From positions 1-64,000 of the forward strand of contig CANQXA010000002.1 in NCBI GenBank assembly GCA_947627765.1: DNA of 64,000 bases. The letters are read 5' to 3'. Made by a program: the position numbers and the translations under genes. Of this stretch, positions 40,644-50,380 are shown one piece after another. Position 1 is the first letter of the stretch. Each line of letters starts with the position of its first letter. The notes beneath the pieces were generated by a model. That model was not told the DNA's origin. It did no database searches and saw nothing but the letters and a program-made list of their open reading frames with translations. The DNA comes from an uncultured Clostridia bacterium (GTDB lineage: Bacteria; Bacillota; Clostridia; Christensenellales; Borkfalkiaceae).

Positions 40644-41695
40644 TCGCCGCATTCAAGGCGGAATACGAGTCGGTCGCCGTATCCACGAGGATCCGTCTCG
40701 CGCGCAATTTCAAGGACTATCCCTTCCCCGGTCGGCTCCTTTCCGACCCCCATGCCTCCGAGCAGGCGGGCGAAATGATCCAGCTCCTCGCCGCGGAGCT
40801 CTCGGGAATGGAGAAATTCGATCTCTATGAGATGTGCGACGTCTCCGACGAAAAAGCGGCGTTTTTGCGGGAGCGCTACCTCATTTCCCGCGACCTCATC
40901 CGTCACAAAAAAATTTCCGCCGCCCTCATCACGCGCGACGAAAGCATCTCCGTCATGATTAACGAGGAGGACCATGTCCGCGAACAGTACTTCATGAAAG
41001 GATACGACCTCAAACGCGCCTACGAGCGGGTCTCGGGGATCGACGACGTCATTTCCGAATCCATTCCGTTCGCATATGATGAAACGCTCGGATATCTCAC
41101 CGCCTGCCCCACCAATTTGGGGACGGGGCTGAGGGCGTCCGTCATGCTCTTTCTGCCCGCGTTGGCGCGGCGGGGGATCATGAAGGGGCTCATTCCCGAT
41201 TTCGCCCGCCTCGGGCTCACCGCGCGCGGCGTGTACGGGGAGGGGAGCGGCACGGAGGGCGACCTCTTCCAGATCAGCAACGAGATCACGCTCGGACCTT
41301 CCGAGGAAGAGCTCCTCTCCGCCGTGGAACAGGCGACCAGCCTGCTCGTCGAAATGGAGCTCCGCGAGCGTTCCCGCATGAAGGCGGAGGAGGGCGTCCC
41401 GCTCAAAGACCGCGTCCGCCGCGCCTACGGGATCCTCTGCAACTGCTGCCGTCTCGACGAGCGGGAGTTCGTACGTCTCCTCGCCGACCTCAAACTCGGC
41501 ATCGCGCTCGGATATTTCGGCTTGGACGCGGAGCGGGAGGACGACAGGATGCAACTGCTCGACAGCCTCGCCGTCGATATGCGTCCCGCGGGGATCAACC
41601 GTCTCAACGGCGCCCCCCTCGACGGGGAAGGGCAGTGCGCCTACCGCGCCGAGTACGTCTCCAAGGCGATCGGCGGAATGGAACTCTTCTTCTGA
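40640..41695 (+). CDS. mcsB: Protein arginine kinase McsB
   Basis: 351 residues. A phosphagen-kinase-fold enzyme that phosphorylates arginine in proteins to mark them for ClpC-ClpP. The signatures STRIRLARNFKDYPFPG near residue 15, MINEEDHVREQ near residue 112 and CPTNLGTGLRASVMLFLPAL near residue 155 are the conserved nucleotide and catalytic loops. The C-terminal AYGILCNCCRLDEREF region contains the docking domain. Translationally coupled to mcsA. Confidence 0.95.
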   Translation: MIAAFKAEYESVAVSTRIRLARNFKDYPFPGRLLSDPHASEQAGEMIQLLAAELSGMEKFDLYEMCDVSDEKAAFLRERYLISRDLIRHKKISAALITRDESISVMINEEDHVREQYFMKGYDLKRAYERVSGIDDVISESIPFAYDETLGYLTACPTNLGTGLRASVMLFLPALARRGIMKGLIPDFARLGLTARGVYGEGSGTEGDLFQISNEITLGPSEEELLSAVEQATSLLVEMELRERSRMKAEEGVPLKDRVRRAYGILCNCCRLDEREFVRLLADLKLGIALGYFGLDAEREDDRMQLLDSLAVDMRPAGINRLNGAPLDGEGQCAYRAEYVSKAIGGMELFF

Positions 41696-41720
41696 ACTTG
41701 CGGCTCTCAAAGGGAAGGAT

Positions 41721-44171
41721 ATGAACAACGATCGATTCAGCGAACATCTCAACCAAACGGTGCTCGTCGCAAACGAGCTCGCCGAACGGTACCATACCAC
41801 CTACATCGGGAGCGAACACATCGTTCTCGCGATGCTCTGCGTCAACGACAGTACCGCGGGCAAACTTCTTCCCGAAGCGGGCGCAACTTTCGAACGGTAT
41901 GCCGAGCAATTCCGCAGGCGGGTCTCCCCCGACTTCCCGACGGTGGGGCTCACGCCCAACACCAAGGCGTTTTTCGATACGGCGCGGGAGCGGGCCCTCT
42001 CCGCGGATCCCTCGGGGATCATCGGGACGGAGCACGTTCTCCTCGCCATCTTGGGCGCCGAGGACTGTTGCGCCATGCGCATCCTGCGCACGATCGGGAC
42101 GGATTTCAAACTGCTCAAAAGCCGTCTGCTCGAATTTGTGACGCCCGCACAGCGCCCCCAAGAACTTCCCTCCTCCAAGGGCCGTTCTCAGGGACAGCGC
42201 GCCCGCGCCTACGAAGCGCCCGCCGAAGACCTGCCCTATATGCGGTACGGCGACGACCTCACCGCGAAGGCGAGAGCGGGCAAGTTAGACCCCGTCATCG
42301 GGCGGCGTAAGGAGATCGAAAAGGTCATCCAGATCCTCTCCCGCCGTACCAAGAACAATCCCGTCCTCGTGGGCGAACCGGGCGTCGGGAAGAGCGCCGT
42401 CATCGAAGGGCTGGCGCAGGAGATCGTGATGGGTAACGTCCCCGAGATCCTGCGGGATAAGAAAGTCTTTTCGCTCAACCTCACCTCCCTTCTCGCGGGC
42501 GCGCGCTACCGCGGCGACTTCGAGGAACGTCTCAAAGAAGTGACCGACGCCATCACGAACGATAGAAACATCATCCTATTCATCGACGAGATCCACATGA
42601 TCGTGGGCGCGGGCAGTTCGTCGGAAAGCAATATGGATGCCTCCAACATCTTAAAGCCCATGCTCGCCCGCGGCGAATTGCAGACGGTGGGGGCGACGAC
42701 GACGGAGGAGTACCGCAAATACATCGAAAAGGACGCCGCCCTCGAGCGGAGATTTACCCCCGTGACCGTAGACCAGCCGAGCGTTGAAGACGCGATCGTC
42801 ATTTTACGCGGGCTCAAAGATAAGTACGAGGCGCATCACAACGTCGTGATCACAGAAGAGGCCATCGAAGCGGCGGTCAAACTCTCCGACCGCTACGTCA
42901 CCGACCGTTTTCTGCCCGATAAGGCGATCGACCTCATCGACGAAGCGGCTTCCCGCAAGCGGCTCAATTCCTACAACGGGCCCGCCGAACTCCGCGAGCT
43001 CGACGAAAAAATTCTGCGCCTCTCTTCGGAGATCGACAAAGCTACCAAATGGCGGGACTATGCGCGGGCGGACGCGCTCGGCAAGCAGATCGCACAGCTC
43101 GAAGACCGCCGCGCCGAACTCCGCGAGGAGTGGAACAACGCCCGCAACATGACCCATCTCTCCATCGGGACGGACGAGATCGCCGCGATCGTCAGCGATT
43201 GGACGGGCGTCCCCGTCTCCAAACTGACCGAGCAGGAGAGCTCCCGTCTTTTGGGGCTCGAAGAGGAACTGCACCGCAGGATCGTCGGGCAGGACGAGGC
43301 GGTCGCCGCCGTTGCGCGGGCGATCCGCAGGGCGCGCGCGGGCTTGGGGGACCCCAACCGTCCCATCGGCTCCTTTATCTTCGTGGGTCCGACGGGCGTG
43401 GGGAAGACCGATCTCTGCAAGGCGCTCGCGGAAGCGCTTTTCGGCGACGAGCGTATGATGATCCGTCTCGATATGTCCGAATTCATGGATAAGGAATCGG
43501 TCAACAAGCTGATCGGCGCCCCCCCGGGCTATATCGGGTTCGACGACCCCTCGGGCACGCTCACCGAGCGCGTGCGGAGCAAGCCCTATTCCGTTCTCCT
43601 CTTCGACGAGATCGAAAAGGCGCACCCCGACGTCTTCAACGTCTTTTTGCAGATCCTCGACGACGGCAGGCTCACCGACAGCCGCGGACGGCTCGTCTCC
43701 TTCAAGAATACCGTCATCATTATGACGTCCAACGTGGGCGCCCATGAAGTGAGGGAGGTCTCCGCGCTCGGCTTCGGCGGGACGGAGGAGGGCGAATACG
43801 GCGAGATGAAGTCCCGCATCGAGGCGGCGCTCAAGAGCCGCTTCAAGCCCGAATTCCTCAACCGCATCGACGAGACCGTCATCTTCCATAAGCTCACCCG
43901 CGAAGACGCCCTGTGCATCACGGGGAAGATCCTCGACGGGCTCGCCAAGCGGCTTGCGGAACGGGGGATCACCCTCCGCGTGACGGCGCGTGCGCGTGCG
44001 GAGATCGCGGCGGAAGGGTACAGCGAGGAATTCGGCGCGCGTCCGCTCAAACGGACCGTCCGCCGTTGCGTCGAAGACGGGCTCTCCGAGCAGATCCTCA
44101 GCGGCAACATCCCCGCGACGGGCACCGTGACGGTGGATTACGACGGAAAGTTCGTCTTTCTTTCCGCGTGA
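41721..44171 (+). CDS. clpC: ATP-dependent Clp protease ATP-binding subunit ClpC
   Basis: 816 residues. AAA+ unfoldase that feeds ClpP. Two N-terminal Clp-N repeats (residues 1-140), first AAA domain with Walker [11 protein letters not shown] near residue 217 and Walker [15 protein letters not shown] near residue 286, a UVR-type middle segment ([21 protein letters not shown]) near residue 440, then a second AAA domain with GPTGVGKTD near residue 556 and [14 protein letters not shown] near residue 628. The C-terminal D2-small domain has the usual GARPLKR. No CtsR box or CIRCE element is obvious upstream. Confidence 0.97.
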   Translation: MNNDRFSEHLNQTVLVANELAERYHTTYIGSEHIVLAMLCVNDSTAGKLLPEAGATFERYAEQFRRRVSPDFPTVGLTPNTKAFFDTARERALSADPSGIIGTEHVLLAILGAEDCCAMRILRTIGTDFKLLKSRLLEFVTPAQRPQELPSSKGRSQGQRARAYEAPAEDLPYMRYGDDLTAKARAGKLDPVIGRRKEIEKVIQILSRRTKNNPVLVGEPGVGKSAVIEGLAQEIVMGNVPEILRDKKVFSLNLTSLLAGARYRGDFEERLKEVTDAITNDRNIILFIDEIHMIVGAGSSSESNMDASNILKPMLARGELQTVGATTTEEYRKYIEKDAALERRFTPVTVDQPSVEDAIVILRGLKDKYEAHHNVVITEEAIEAAVKLSDRYVTDRFLPDKAIDLIDEAASRKRLNSYNGPAELRELDEKILRLSSEIDKATKWRDYARADALGKQIAQLEDRRAELREEWNNARNMTHLSIGTDEIAAIVSDWTGVPVSKLTEQESSRLLGLEEELHRRIVGQDEAVAAVARAIRRARAGLGDPNRPIGSFIFVGPTGVGKTDLCKALAEALFGDERMMIRLDMSEFMDKESVNKLIGAPPGYIGFDDPSGTLTERVRSKPYSVLLFDEIEKAHPDVFNVFLQILDDGRLTDSRGRLVSFKNTVIIMTSNVGAHEVREVSALGFGGTEEGEYGEMKSRIEAALKSRFKPEFLNRIDETVIFHKLTREDALCITGKILDGLAKRLAERGITLRVTARARAEIAAEGYSEEFGARPLKRTVRRCVEDGLSEQILSGNIPATGTVTVDYDGKFVFLSA

Positions 44172-44194
44172 GCGCGCAAATCGGGCGCGTGCGC

Positions 44195-44223
44195 TTGACT
44201 TTTTCCGCGGAAGCGGCTACAAT
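44195..44223 (+). promoter_or_regulatory. Sigma-A type promoter
   Basis: TTGACT (44195-44200), 17-bp spacer, TACAAT (44218-44223), upstream of aspS. Confidence 0.75.
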
Positions 44224-44286
44224 ACCTTTTGGACCGCGGCGCAGTCTGCCGCGGCAGGTCACAGGATAAATTTTGAGGAGAGATCC

Positions 44287-46038
44287 ATGGAGTTCAGAAC
44301 GCACAACTGTAACGAGCTTCGGGAGGGAGACGTAGGCAAACGCGTCAAACTTGCGGGCTGGCTGGATAGCAAACGGGATAAGGGAGGGCTGCTGTTCGCC
44401 GTCCTCCGCGACTTCTACGGTACGACGCAGGTGGTCTGTTCGGAGGAACCCTGCCTCTCCGCCTTCCGCGAGATCCCCACAGAGTCCACCGTTTCGGTGG
44501 AGGGAACGGTCGTTCTGCGCTCCGCTCCCAACGAAAAGCTCCCCACGGGGAAGATCGAGATCGTCCCCGAGAAAGTGGAAGTTTTGGGAAGAAGAATGAC
44601 GCAGGCGCTTCCCTTCGAGATCTCCCATTCGACGGAAGCGGGGGAGGACGCCCGTCTGCGCTACCGTTTCCTCGATCTCCGCAACCCCGCCGTCAAGGAA
44701 AAGATCGTGCTTCGCTCCAAGATCGTCGCCGAGCTCAGAAGGCTGATGACGGAGGAGGGTTTCTACGAGATCTCCACGCCCATTCTGACCTCTTCCTCTC
44801 CCGAAGGCGCGCGGGATTACATCGTGCCGAGCCGCCTCTACCCGGGCGAATTCTATGCCCTTCCGCAGGCGCCCCAGCAGTACAAACAGCTGTTGATGTG
44901 CGCCGGTTTCGATAAGTATTTCCAGATCGCGCCCTGCTTCCGCGACGAGGACGCCCGTGCCGACCGTTCCCCGGGCGAATTCTACCAGCTCGACATCGAG
45001 ATGGCGTTCGCCACGCAGGAGGACGTATTCGCCGTCTTGGAGCGGGTTCTGCCTCCCGTGTTTGCGAAGTTTTCGGGTTGGGAAGCGGACAAGCCTCCCT
45101 TCCGCCGCATTCCCTATCTCACCGCCCTCGAGGACTACGGCACCGACAAGCCCGACCTTCGCAACCCGCTGATCATCAAGGACGTGACCGATCTCACCGT
45201 GAATTGCGGCTTCGATCCCCTCATGCTCAAACACGTCAAGGCGATCTGCGTGACAGGCGTGAACGTCCCCCGCAAGTGGATCGATAAGACGGCGGAGGAG
45301 TTCAAAGTCAAGACGGAGGGCGGTACCATGTACTGGTTCAAGCTCGACGAAAACGGCGCGCCCGCGGGCGGGATCGCCAAGTTCGCCGCCCCCGCCGCCG
45401 ATGCGTGGAAGAAGGCGCTCGGCGCAGAGAAAGACGCGTTTATCGCCCTCGTCGCCGAAGATAAACTGCAAGACGTCCGGAAGCGCGCGGGGATCCTCCG
45501 CACCATGCTCGGCACGGGGCTCGGGCTGATTGAGAAGAACGTCTACCGCTTCTGCTGGATCGTGGACTTCCCCATGTACGAGATCGGGGAGGAGAGCGGA
45601 CAGCTCGAATTCTGTCACAATCCGTTCTCCATGCCGCAGGGCGGGCTCGAAGCGCTCGAAACCAAGGATCCGCTCTCCATCCTCGCATGGCAGTACGACA
45701 TCGTCTGCAACGGCGTGGAGCTATCTTCGGGCGCGGTCAGAAACCACGACCCCGCGATCATGCTCAAAGCGTTCTCGCTCGTCGGGATCGGGGAGGAGGA
45801 AGTCCGCAGGAAATTCCCCGCCCTCTACAACGCCTTCGAGTACGGCGCGCCCCCTCACGCGGGCGTAGCCCCCGGCGTAGACCGCATGGTCATGCTCATC
45901 TCGGATACCGTCAACATCCGGGAAGTCATCGCCTTCCCCATGAACGCCAAGGCGCGCGATCTCATGATGAACGCGCCCTCGCCCGTCGAGAAAAAACAGC
46001 TCGACGAGGTGCATATCGCCATCCAAAAGACCAAATAA
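44287..46038 (+). CDS. aspS: Aspartyl-tRNA synthetase
   Basis: 583 residues, the bacterial length. OB-fold anticodon domain at residues 1-110 (GKRVKLAGWLDSKRDKGG), class II motif 1 near residue 140-175 (FYEISTPILTSSSPEGARD), motif 2 FRDEDARADRSPGEFYQLDIEM near residue 218, a GAD insertion at about 290-420, and motif 3 GVAPGVDRMVML near residue 528. GAGGAGAGATCC precedes the ATG. Whether it is discriminating or non-discriminating cannot be decided here. Confidence 0.97.
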   Translation: MEFRTHNCNELREGDVGKRVKLAGWLDSKRDKGGLLFAVLRDFYGTTQVVCSEEPCLSAFREIPTESTVSVEGTVVLRSAPNEKLPTGKIEIVPEKVEVLGRRMTQALPFEISHSTEAGEDARLRYRFLDLRNPAVKEKIVLRSKIVAELRRLMTEEGFYEISTPILTSSSPEGARDYIVPSRLYPGEFYALPQAPQQYKQLLMCAGFDKYFQIAPCFRDEDARADRSPGEFYQLDIEMAFATQEDVFAVLERVLPPVFAKFSGWEADKPPFRRIPYLTALEDYGTDKPDLRNPLIIKDVTDLTVNCGFDPLMLKHVKAICVTGVNVPRKWIDKTAEEFKVKTEGGTMYWFKLDENGAPAGGIAKFAAPAADAWKKALGAEKDAFIALVAEDKLQDVRKRAGILRTMLGTGLGLIEKNVYRFCWIVDFPMYEIGEESGQLEFCHNPFSMPQGGLEALETKDPLSILAWQYDIVCNGVELSSGAVRNHDPAIMLKAFSLVGIGEEEVRRKFPALYNAFEYGAPPHAGVAPGVDRMVMLISDTVNIREVIAFPMNAKARDLMMNAPSPVEKKQLDEVHIAIQKTK

Positions 46039-46045
46039 TAGGTTC

Positions 46046-46070
46046 GGCGTCCCGTCAGGGGCGCCGTCTC
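46046..46070 (+). terminator. Terminator-like hairpin
   Basis: GGCGTCCC-gtca-GGGGCGCC after aspS, followed by GTCTCTTTG; the T-run is weak. Confidence 0.55.
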
Positions 46071-46116
46071 TTTGCGCGGCGGGCGGCGGATTTTTTTACC
46101 GCCCCGCACAAATCGC

Positions 46117-46146
46117 GTGACAAAGCGCCCGTCTCCCTGTTATAAT
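46117..46146 (+). promoter_or_regulatory. Probable sigma-A promoter
   Basis: GTGACA (46117-46122), 18-bp spacer, TATAAT (46141-46146), 38 bases before the Na/Pi gene. Confidence 0.65.
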
Positions 46147-46184
46147 AGAGGCGGGCAGAATCAGGGAAGAATAGAAGGATATTT

Positions 46185-47873
46185 ATGGGAGCTTGGGACA
46201 TCATCAAAATCGTCATGCAGATCTTCGGCGGCATGGGGACCTTCCTCGTCGGAATGAAGATCCTCTCCGAAAACATGACCCGCCTCGCCCACGGAAAGCT
46301 CAAAAAGATGCTCAATAAGACCGCGAAGAGCAGATTCGCGGGGGTCGGGATCGGTACGGTCGTGACCATTATGGGGCAGAGTTCGGCGTTTACGACGGTC
46401 ATGGTGGTCGGTCTCGTCAACGCGGGGATCATGACCCTCTTTCAAGCGACGGCGATCATCATGGGCGCCAACATCGGGACGACGCTCAACGCATGGGTCA
46501 TCGCCATCGGCGGCTCGGAGATCACAGTCTTCTTCCTCAGTTTGGCGGCGGTCGGCGTGTTCATCACGATGTTCTCCAAAAACGAGAAGATGAAATCGGT
46601 CGGCAACGTCATCGCGGCGTTCGGTCTCATCTTCGTCGGGCTCAAATTCATGTCGGGCGCGCTCACCTTCGAAGAGGGCTCTGCGGCGTTCGAAGCCGTT
46701 TCGGGTCTGCTCGCAAAGATCAGAAATCCCGTCCTGCTCCTTCTCATCGGCATCGCGGTGACGGCGCTCGTGCAGTCGTCTACGGCAGTCAACGCCATTA
46801 TCCTGACGATGGCGAGCCTGCCCGTCCCCATCATCATCGGCGGAGGGGGGAACGCCGCCCTCTACATCATCATCGGCTCCAACATCGGTACCTGCGTCAC
46901 CGCGCTCATCTCGTCGCTCGGGGCGAACCCCAACGCCAAGCGCGCCGCCGTCATCCACTTCCTGTTCAACCTCTTCGGCGCGGTCATCTTTATGATCGTC
47001 CTCGTCTGCTGGGGGAACTTTGCGGATACCGTGCTCGCGGGCATCTTCCCTTCGGACATGGCTGTCTTCGGCAAGACGGGGCTGGGCTTGGCGCTTCAGA
47101 TCGCCACCTTCCATACCCTCTTCAACGTGATCAATACGTTGCTCTTTTTGCCCTTTATCAAGTACTTCGTCTGGCTCGCCGAGCACATCGTGCCCGCGCG
47201 CAAACAGGAGAAGAAGGGCGACATCATCTTCGAGGACCTCGACGAACGCCTTCTGCGCAGCCCTTCCGTCGCGCTCGGGTTTATCTATCAGCAGTCGGGC
47301 AAGATGTTCTCCTACGCGATGGATACCCTCGATCTCGCCTTCCATGCCTTTTTGAAGAAGGACATGGATACCGCGCCCAAGGTCACGGAGAAGAACCGTG
47401 AGCTCGCCGAAGCCAACAGGCTCGCCGTCTCTTACCTCGTGAAGATCTCCACGGCGTCGCTCGTCACCGAGGATGAAAACACCGTATCGAAGATGCACTA
47501 TGTGCTCAACGACATCATGCGTATCGGCGAACTTGCCGACAACGTCACCAAGTACACCCATCACTATGTGGAGGACGAGCTCGTTTTTTCGGACGAATTC
47601 CTCGAAATGATCTCGGGGATGTACGGGAAGATCCAAACGCTCTATTCCCGCGCGCTCGGCGTCTTTCTTTCCAAGGACGCCGCGGGGCTCGGCGAAGTGG
47701 ACCGTTTGGAGGACGAGATCGACGCCGCCCGCCGCGCCTTGGTGGACCGTCATATCAAGCGGCTCAACGAGGGCAAGTGCCAGCCGCAGAACTCGGGCGT
47801 ATTCATCAATCTTGTCGGGAATCTCGAGCGTGCCGCCGACCACATCACCTACATCGCGCACTCCATCGACTGA
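46185..47873 (+). CDS. Na/Pi cotransporter family protein with PhoU-like C terminus
   Basis: 562 residues. Two Na/Pi-symporter repeats, each with a QSS motif: TIMGQSSAFTT near residue 64 and LVQSSTAVNAI near residue 192, and several GANIGTT/GSNIGTC loops. About nine membrane helices occupy residues 1-330. The last ~220 residues are a cytosolic PhoU-like helical domain (LVKISTASLVTEDENTVSKM, NLERAADHITYIAHSI). It probably imports phosphate with sodium; some relatives have other anion roles. Monocistronic. Confidence 0.92.
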   Translation: MGAWDIIKIVMQIFGGMGTFLVGMKILSENMTRLAHGKLKKMLNKTAKSRFAGVGIGTVVTIMGQSSAFTTVMVVGLVNAGIMTLFQATAIIMGANIGTTLNAWVIAIGGSEITVFFLSLAAVGVFITMFSKNEKMKSVGNVIAAFGLIFVGLKFMSGALTFEEGSAAFEAVSGLLAKIRNPVLLLLIGIAVTALVQSSTAVNAIILTMASLPVPIIIGGGGNAALYIIIGSNIGTCVTALISSLGANPNAKRAAVIHFLFNLFGAVIFMIVLVCWGNFADTVLAGIFPSDMAVFGKTGLGLALQIATFHTLFNVINTLLFLPFIKYFVWLAEHIVPARKQEKKGDIIFEDLDERLLRSPSVALGFIYQQSGKMFSYAMDTLDLAFHAFLKKDMDTAPKVTEKNRELAEANRLAVSYLVKISTASLVTEDENTVSKMHYVLNDIMRIGELADNVTKYTHHYVEDELVFSDEFLEMISGMYGKIQTLYSRALGVFLSKDAAGLGEVDRLEDEIDAARRALVDRHIKRLNEGKCQPQNSGVFINLVGNLERAADHITYIAHSID

Positions 47874-47885
47874 TCCCGCCCCACC

Positions 47886-48268
47886 CCCTTAGTCCCCCTC
47901 CCACGGAGGGGGTACAACGGAGGGGAAAATGAACCCCCCCATTGGAAGACACAACACATTACCCCCTCCGCGGGAGGGGGGTAGGGGGGTGGGCACTCTC
48001 ATTCCGTCATGTCGAGCTTGTCGAGACATCTCTACCTTATTTTGGATGAGATTTCTCCACGCGCTCGCTATCGCTCGCTTGGTCGAAATGACGGAATGGG
48101 AAGAACGCGCTTCGCGCTCTGCTACTTCGCCTGCGGCTCGTGCCGTGCTTCGATACACAATAGAAGTTTCGCACGGGACGAAATGACGGCGGGAGGACGC
48201 GCTTCGGTCGCTTCGCTCCCTCAGAATGACGTACCCCCTCCGCGGGAGGGGGGTAGGGGGGTGGGCGG
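47886..48268. repeat. Cluster of intergenic repeats
   Basis: Contains a degenerate G-rich unit (about 47888-47927), two full copies of the ACCCCCTCC/GGAGGGGGGTAGGGGGGTGGGC unit (47958-47995, 48231-48268), and between them a second repeat type: ATTCCGTCAT (48001-48010) paired with ATGACGGAAT (48087-48096), then a TTCGGTCGCTTCGCTCCCTC tract near 48205. No gene is present in 47874-48334. Such composite intergenic repeats are dispersed in many gut bacteria. Confidence 0.8.
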
Positions 48269-48334
48269 TCCCATAGTGTAGGCACTCCCCGAGTATGCCG
48301 TAACCCAAAAACAACGCAAAGAAGGTGAAATTCC

Positions 48335-50296
48335 ATGAAGATCACGATCACAGAAAAGACCAAGATCCCCGTAAAAGAGGGGGGCGTGGGGCTCTTCTTC
48401 GAAGACCTCAACTACGACCTCGACGGCGGGCTCTACGCCGAGCTGTTGGAAAACCGCAATTTCGAGGCGAAGGACGTCTCGGGCGAATGGGACCGCTACG
48501 TCGTCCGTCCCGACGGCGGCTACGCGTGGGAAGTCTTCCCCGAAGGCGCGGACGTCGCCCTCAAAATCAAGACCGACCGCCCGCTCTACGCCGAAAATCC
48601 GCACTATATGCGGATGGTCTGCCGTACGGACGGCGTAGGCATGAAGAATAAGGCGTACGACGGCGTTTACGTCGAAAAGGGGAAGGAGTACCGTATCTCC
48701 TTTTGGATCCGTTCCTACGATTATCGCGGCAGAGCCGCCGTCACCGTGCAAAAGGATGGCGTGAAGGCGATCGAGAAGACGGTGAAAGTGAAGCCCGACG
48801 GCAAATGGCGCCGCTGTGCCTTTTCCGTCAAGGCGAAGACCTCTCTCGACCGCGCCGATTTCACGTTTACGCTCTCCAAGGCGGGCATGGTACACCTCGA
48901 TTGCTTCTCGATGATCCCCGAAGACGCCGTAATAGGCGTATTCCGCCGCGATCTCTTCCGCCTCATGAAGGACCTCAAACCGGGCTTTCTTCGCTTCCCG
49001 GGCGGGTGCGTCGTAGAGGGGAACAGCCTCCAAAACCGCTATCTTTGGAAGGAATCGGTGGGCGCCGTGGAGCGCCGCCGCCATAATTGGAACCGTTGGG
49101 CGGTCCATGCGACCTGCCCGGAAAACAACTTCCGCACAGACTATTCCCACTACGGGCAGACGCTCGGCGTGGGCTACTACGAGTATTTCCGCCTCTGCGA
49201 ACTGCTCGGCGCAAAGCCGCTGCCCGTCCTTTCGGTGGGGATCGCTTGCCAATATATGTCTACGGAATTCGTCCCGCTTGACGACCCCGAGCTCGAGAGC
49301 TATATTCAGGACGCGCTCGACCTCATCGAGTTCGCAAACGGCGGAACGGACACGATGTGGGGCAAACTGCGCGCCGAACTCGGGCATCCCGAGCCCTTCC
49401 GTCTCGAATATCTCGGCGTCGGCAACGAGCAGTGGGAGGCTTCCCCGCGGCAGAAGGACGGGGTCGAACGTCCCAATGAGTTCTACAAGCGGTTCGAGCT
49501 CTTCGAACGCCGCATCCACGCCCGCTATCCCGAGATCAAGATCGTGGGGACGGTCGGTCCCACCGTCGATTCCGAGACCCATAAGAGCGCGTGGGAGTGG
49601 ACGAGGAAGAACCTCGAAAGCAATCCCTCCTTCGTCTACTGTTCGGACGAGCATTTCTACGTCTCGCCCGCGTGGTTGTATTCGCACACCGACGTCTACG
49701 ATTCCTATCCGCGGGGCGCGCTGGTCTACGCGGGAGAGTATGCGGCGCACGTTCCGGGCTCGGGTTGCGCGCTCTTCAACGCGCCGCAGGCGAACTGCTG
49801 GGAGGGCGCCCTTGCGGAAGCCGCCTTCATGACGGGCATGGAGCGCAATTCCGACGTCGTGGTGATGAAGTCCTACGCGCCCCTCTTCGGCAGGCTCGGC
49901 TATACCGAATGGAGCCCCGACCTCATTTGGTTCGACGGCAAGCGCGCCTACGCCACCGCCAATTACTATGTCCAAATGCTTTACAGCCTTTATACGGGCG
50001 ACTTCGCGCTCGGGGCGGAGACGGACGCCGAAAATACGTACGTCTCGGCGACCGCGCGGGACGTCTTCCTCTACGTCAAGGCGGTCAACGCGTCCGACGA
50101 GGAGCTCGAAGCGGAGATCGAGGGCGATTTCGACTTCGGAACGCTCACCCGCATCATCAGCCTGAAAGGGGAGCCCGGGGATTACAACCGCATCGACGCG
50201 CCCGACAGGATCGTTCCCGTCGAGGTCGCGCCCACGGCACCCCGCTCGCTGAAACTCCCTCCTCACAGCTTCGAGGTCTTGGTGTTCAGAAAGTAA
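48335..50296 (+). CDS. Alpha-L-arabinofuranosidase, GH51-type
   Basis: 653 residues, no signal peptide, so it acts on imported oligosaccharides. The N-terminal part opens with GLFFEDLNYDLDGGLYAELLENRNF, typical of GH51 enzymes, followed by a carbohydrate-binding-like beta-sandwich (about 90-190). The catalytic barrel has FLRFPGGCVVEGNSL near residue 222, acid/base Glu in GVGNEQWEA near residue 367 and the nucleophile Glu in YCSDEHFYVSP near residue 436. The C terminus is a beta-sandwich (LPPHSFEVLVFRK). It removes arabinose from arabinan or arabinoxylan; no other hemicellulose genes are adjacent. GAAGGTGAAATTCC precedes the ATG. Confidence 0.92.
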   Translation: MKITITEKTKIPVKEGGVGLFFEDLNYDLDGGLYAELLENRNFEAKDVSGEWDRYVVRPDGGYAWEVFPEGADVALKIKTDRPLYAENPHYMRMVCRTDGVGMKNKAYDGVYVEKGKEYRISFWIRSYDYRGRAAVTVQKDGVKAIEKTVKVKPDGKWRRCAFSVKAKTSLDRADFTFTLSKAGMVHLDCFSMIPEDAVIGVFRRDLFRLMKDLKPGFLRFPGGCVVEGNSLQNRYLWKESVGAVERRRHNWNRWAVHATCPENNFRTDYSHYGQTLGVGYYEYFRLCELLGAKPLPVLSVGIACQYMSTEFVPLDDPELESYIQDALDLIEFANGGTDTMWGKLRAELGHPEPFRLEYLGVGNEQWEASPRQKDGVERPNEFYKRFELFERRIHARYPEIKIVGTVGPTVDSETHKSAWEWTRKNLESNPSFVYCSDEHFYVSPAWLYSHTDVYDSYPRGALVYAGEYAAHVPGSGCALFNAPQANCWEGALAEAAFMTGMERNSDVVVMKSYAPLFGRLGYTEWSPDLIWFDGKRAYATANYYVQMLYSLYTGDFALGAETDAENTYVSATARDVFLYVKAVNASDEELEAEIEGDFDFGTLTRIISLKGEPGDYNRIDAPDRIVPVEVAPTAPRSLKLPPHSFEVLVFRK

Positions 50297-50325
50297 AGGG
50301 CGGCGGGTCCGCCGCAAACAGAACA

Positions 50326-50367
50326 TAAAAACGGGGAGCGGCGCATCGCGCCGCCCCCCGTTTTTAT
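50326..50367. terminator. Bidirectional intrinsic terminator
   Basis: AACGGGG-a-GCGGCGC-at-CGCGCCGC-CCCCCGTTTTTA hairpin between convergent genes. Confidence 0.85.
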
Positions 50368-50380
50368 TTAGGAGAGTGTC

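Noticed and set aside
46161-47861. 566-codon minus-strand ORF
   Set aside because: Antisense to the Na/Pi cotransporter; Asp/Arg/Glu/His-rich shadow composition typical of GC-rich reverse frames.
48221-50326. 701-codon minus-strand ORF
   Set aside because: Shadow of the GH51 gene and of the intergenic repeat; no domain or ribosome site.
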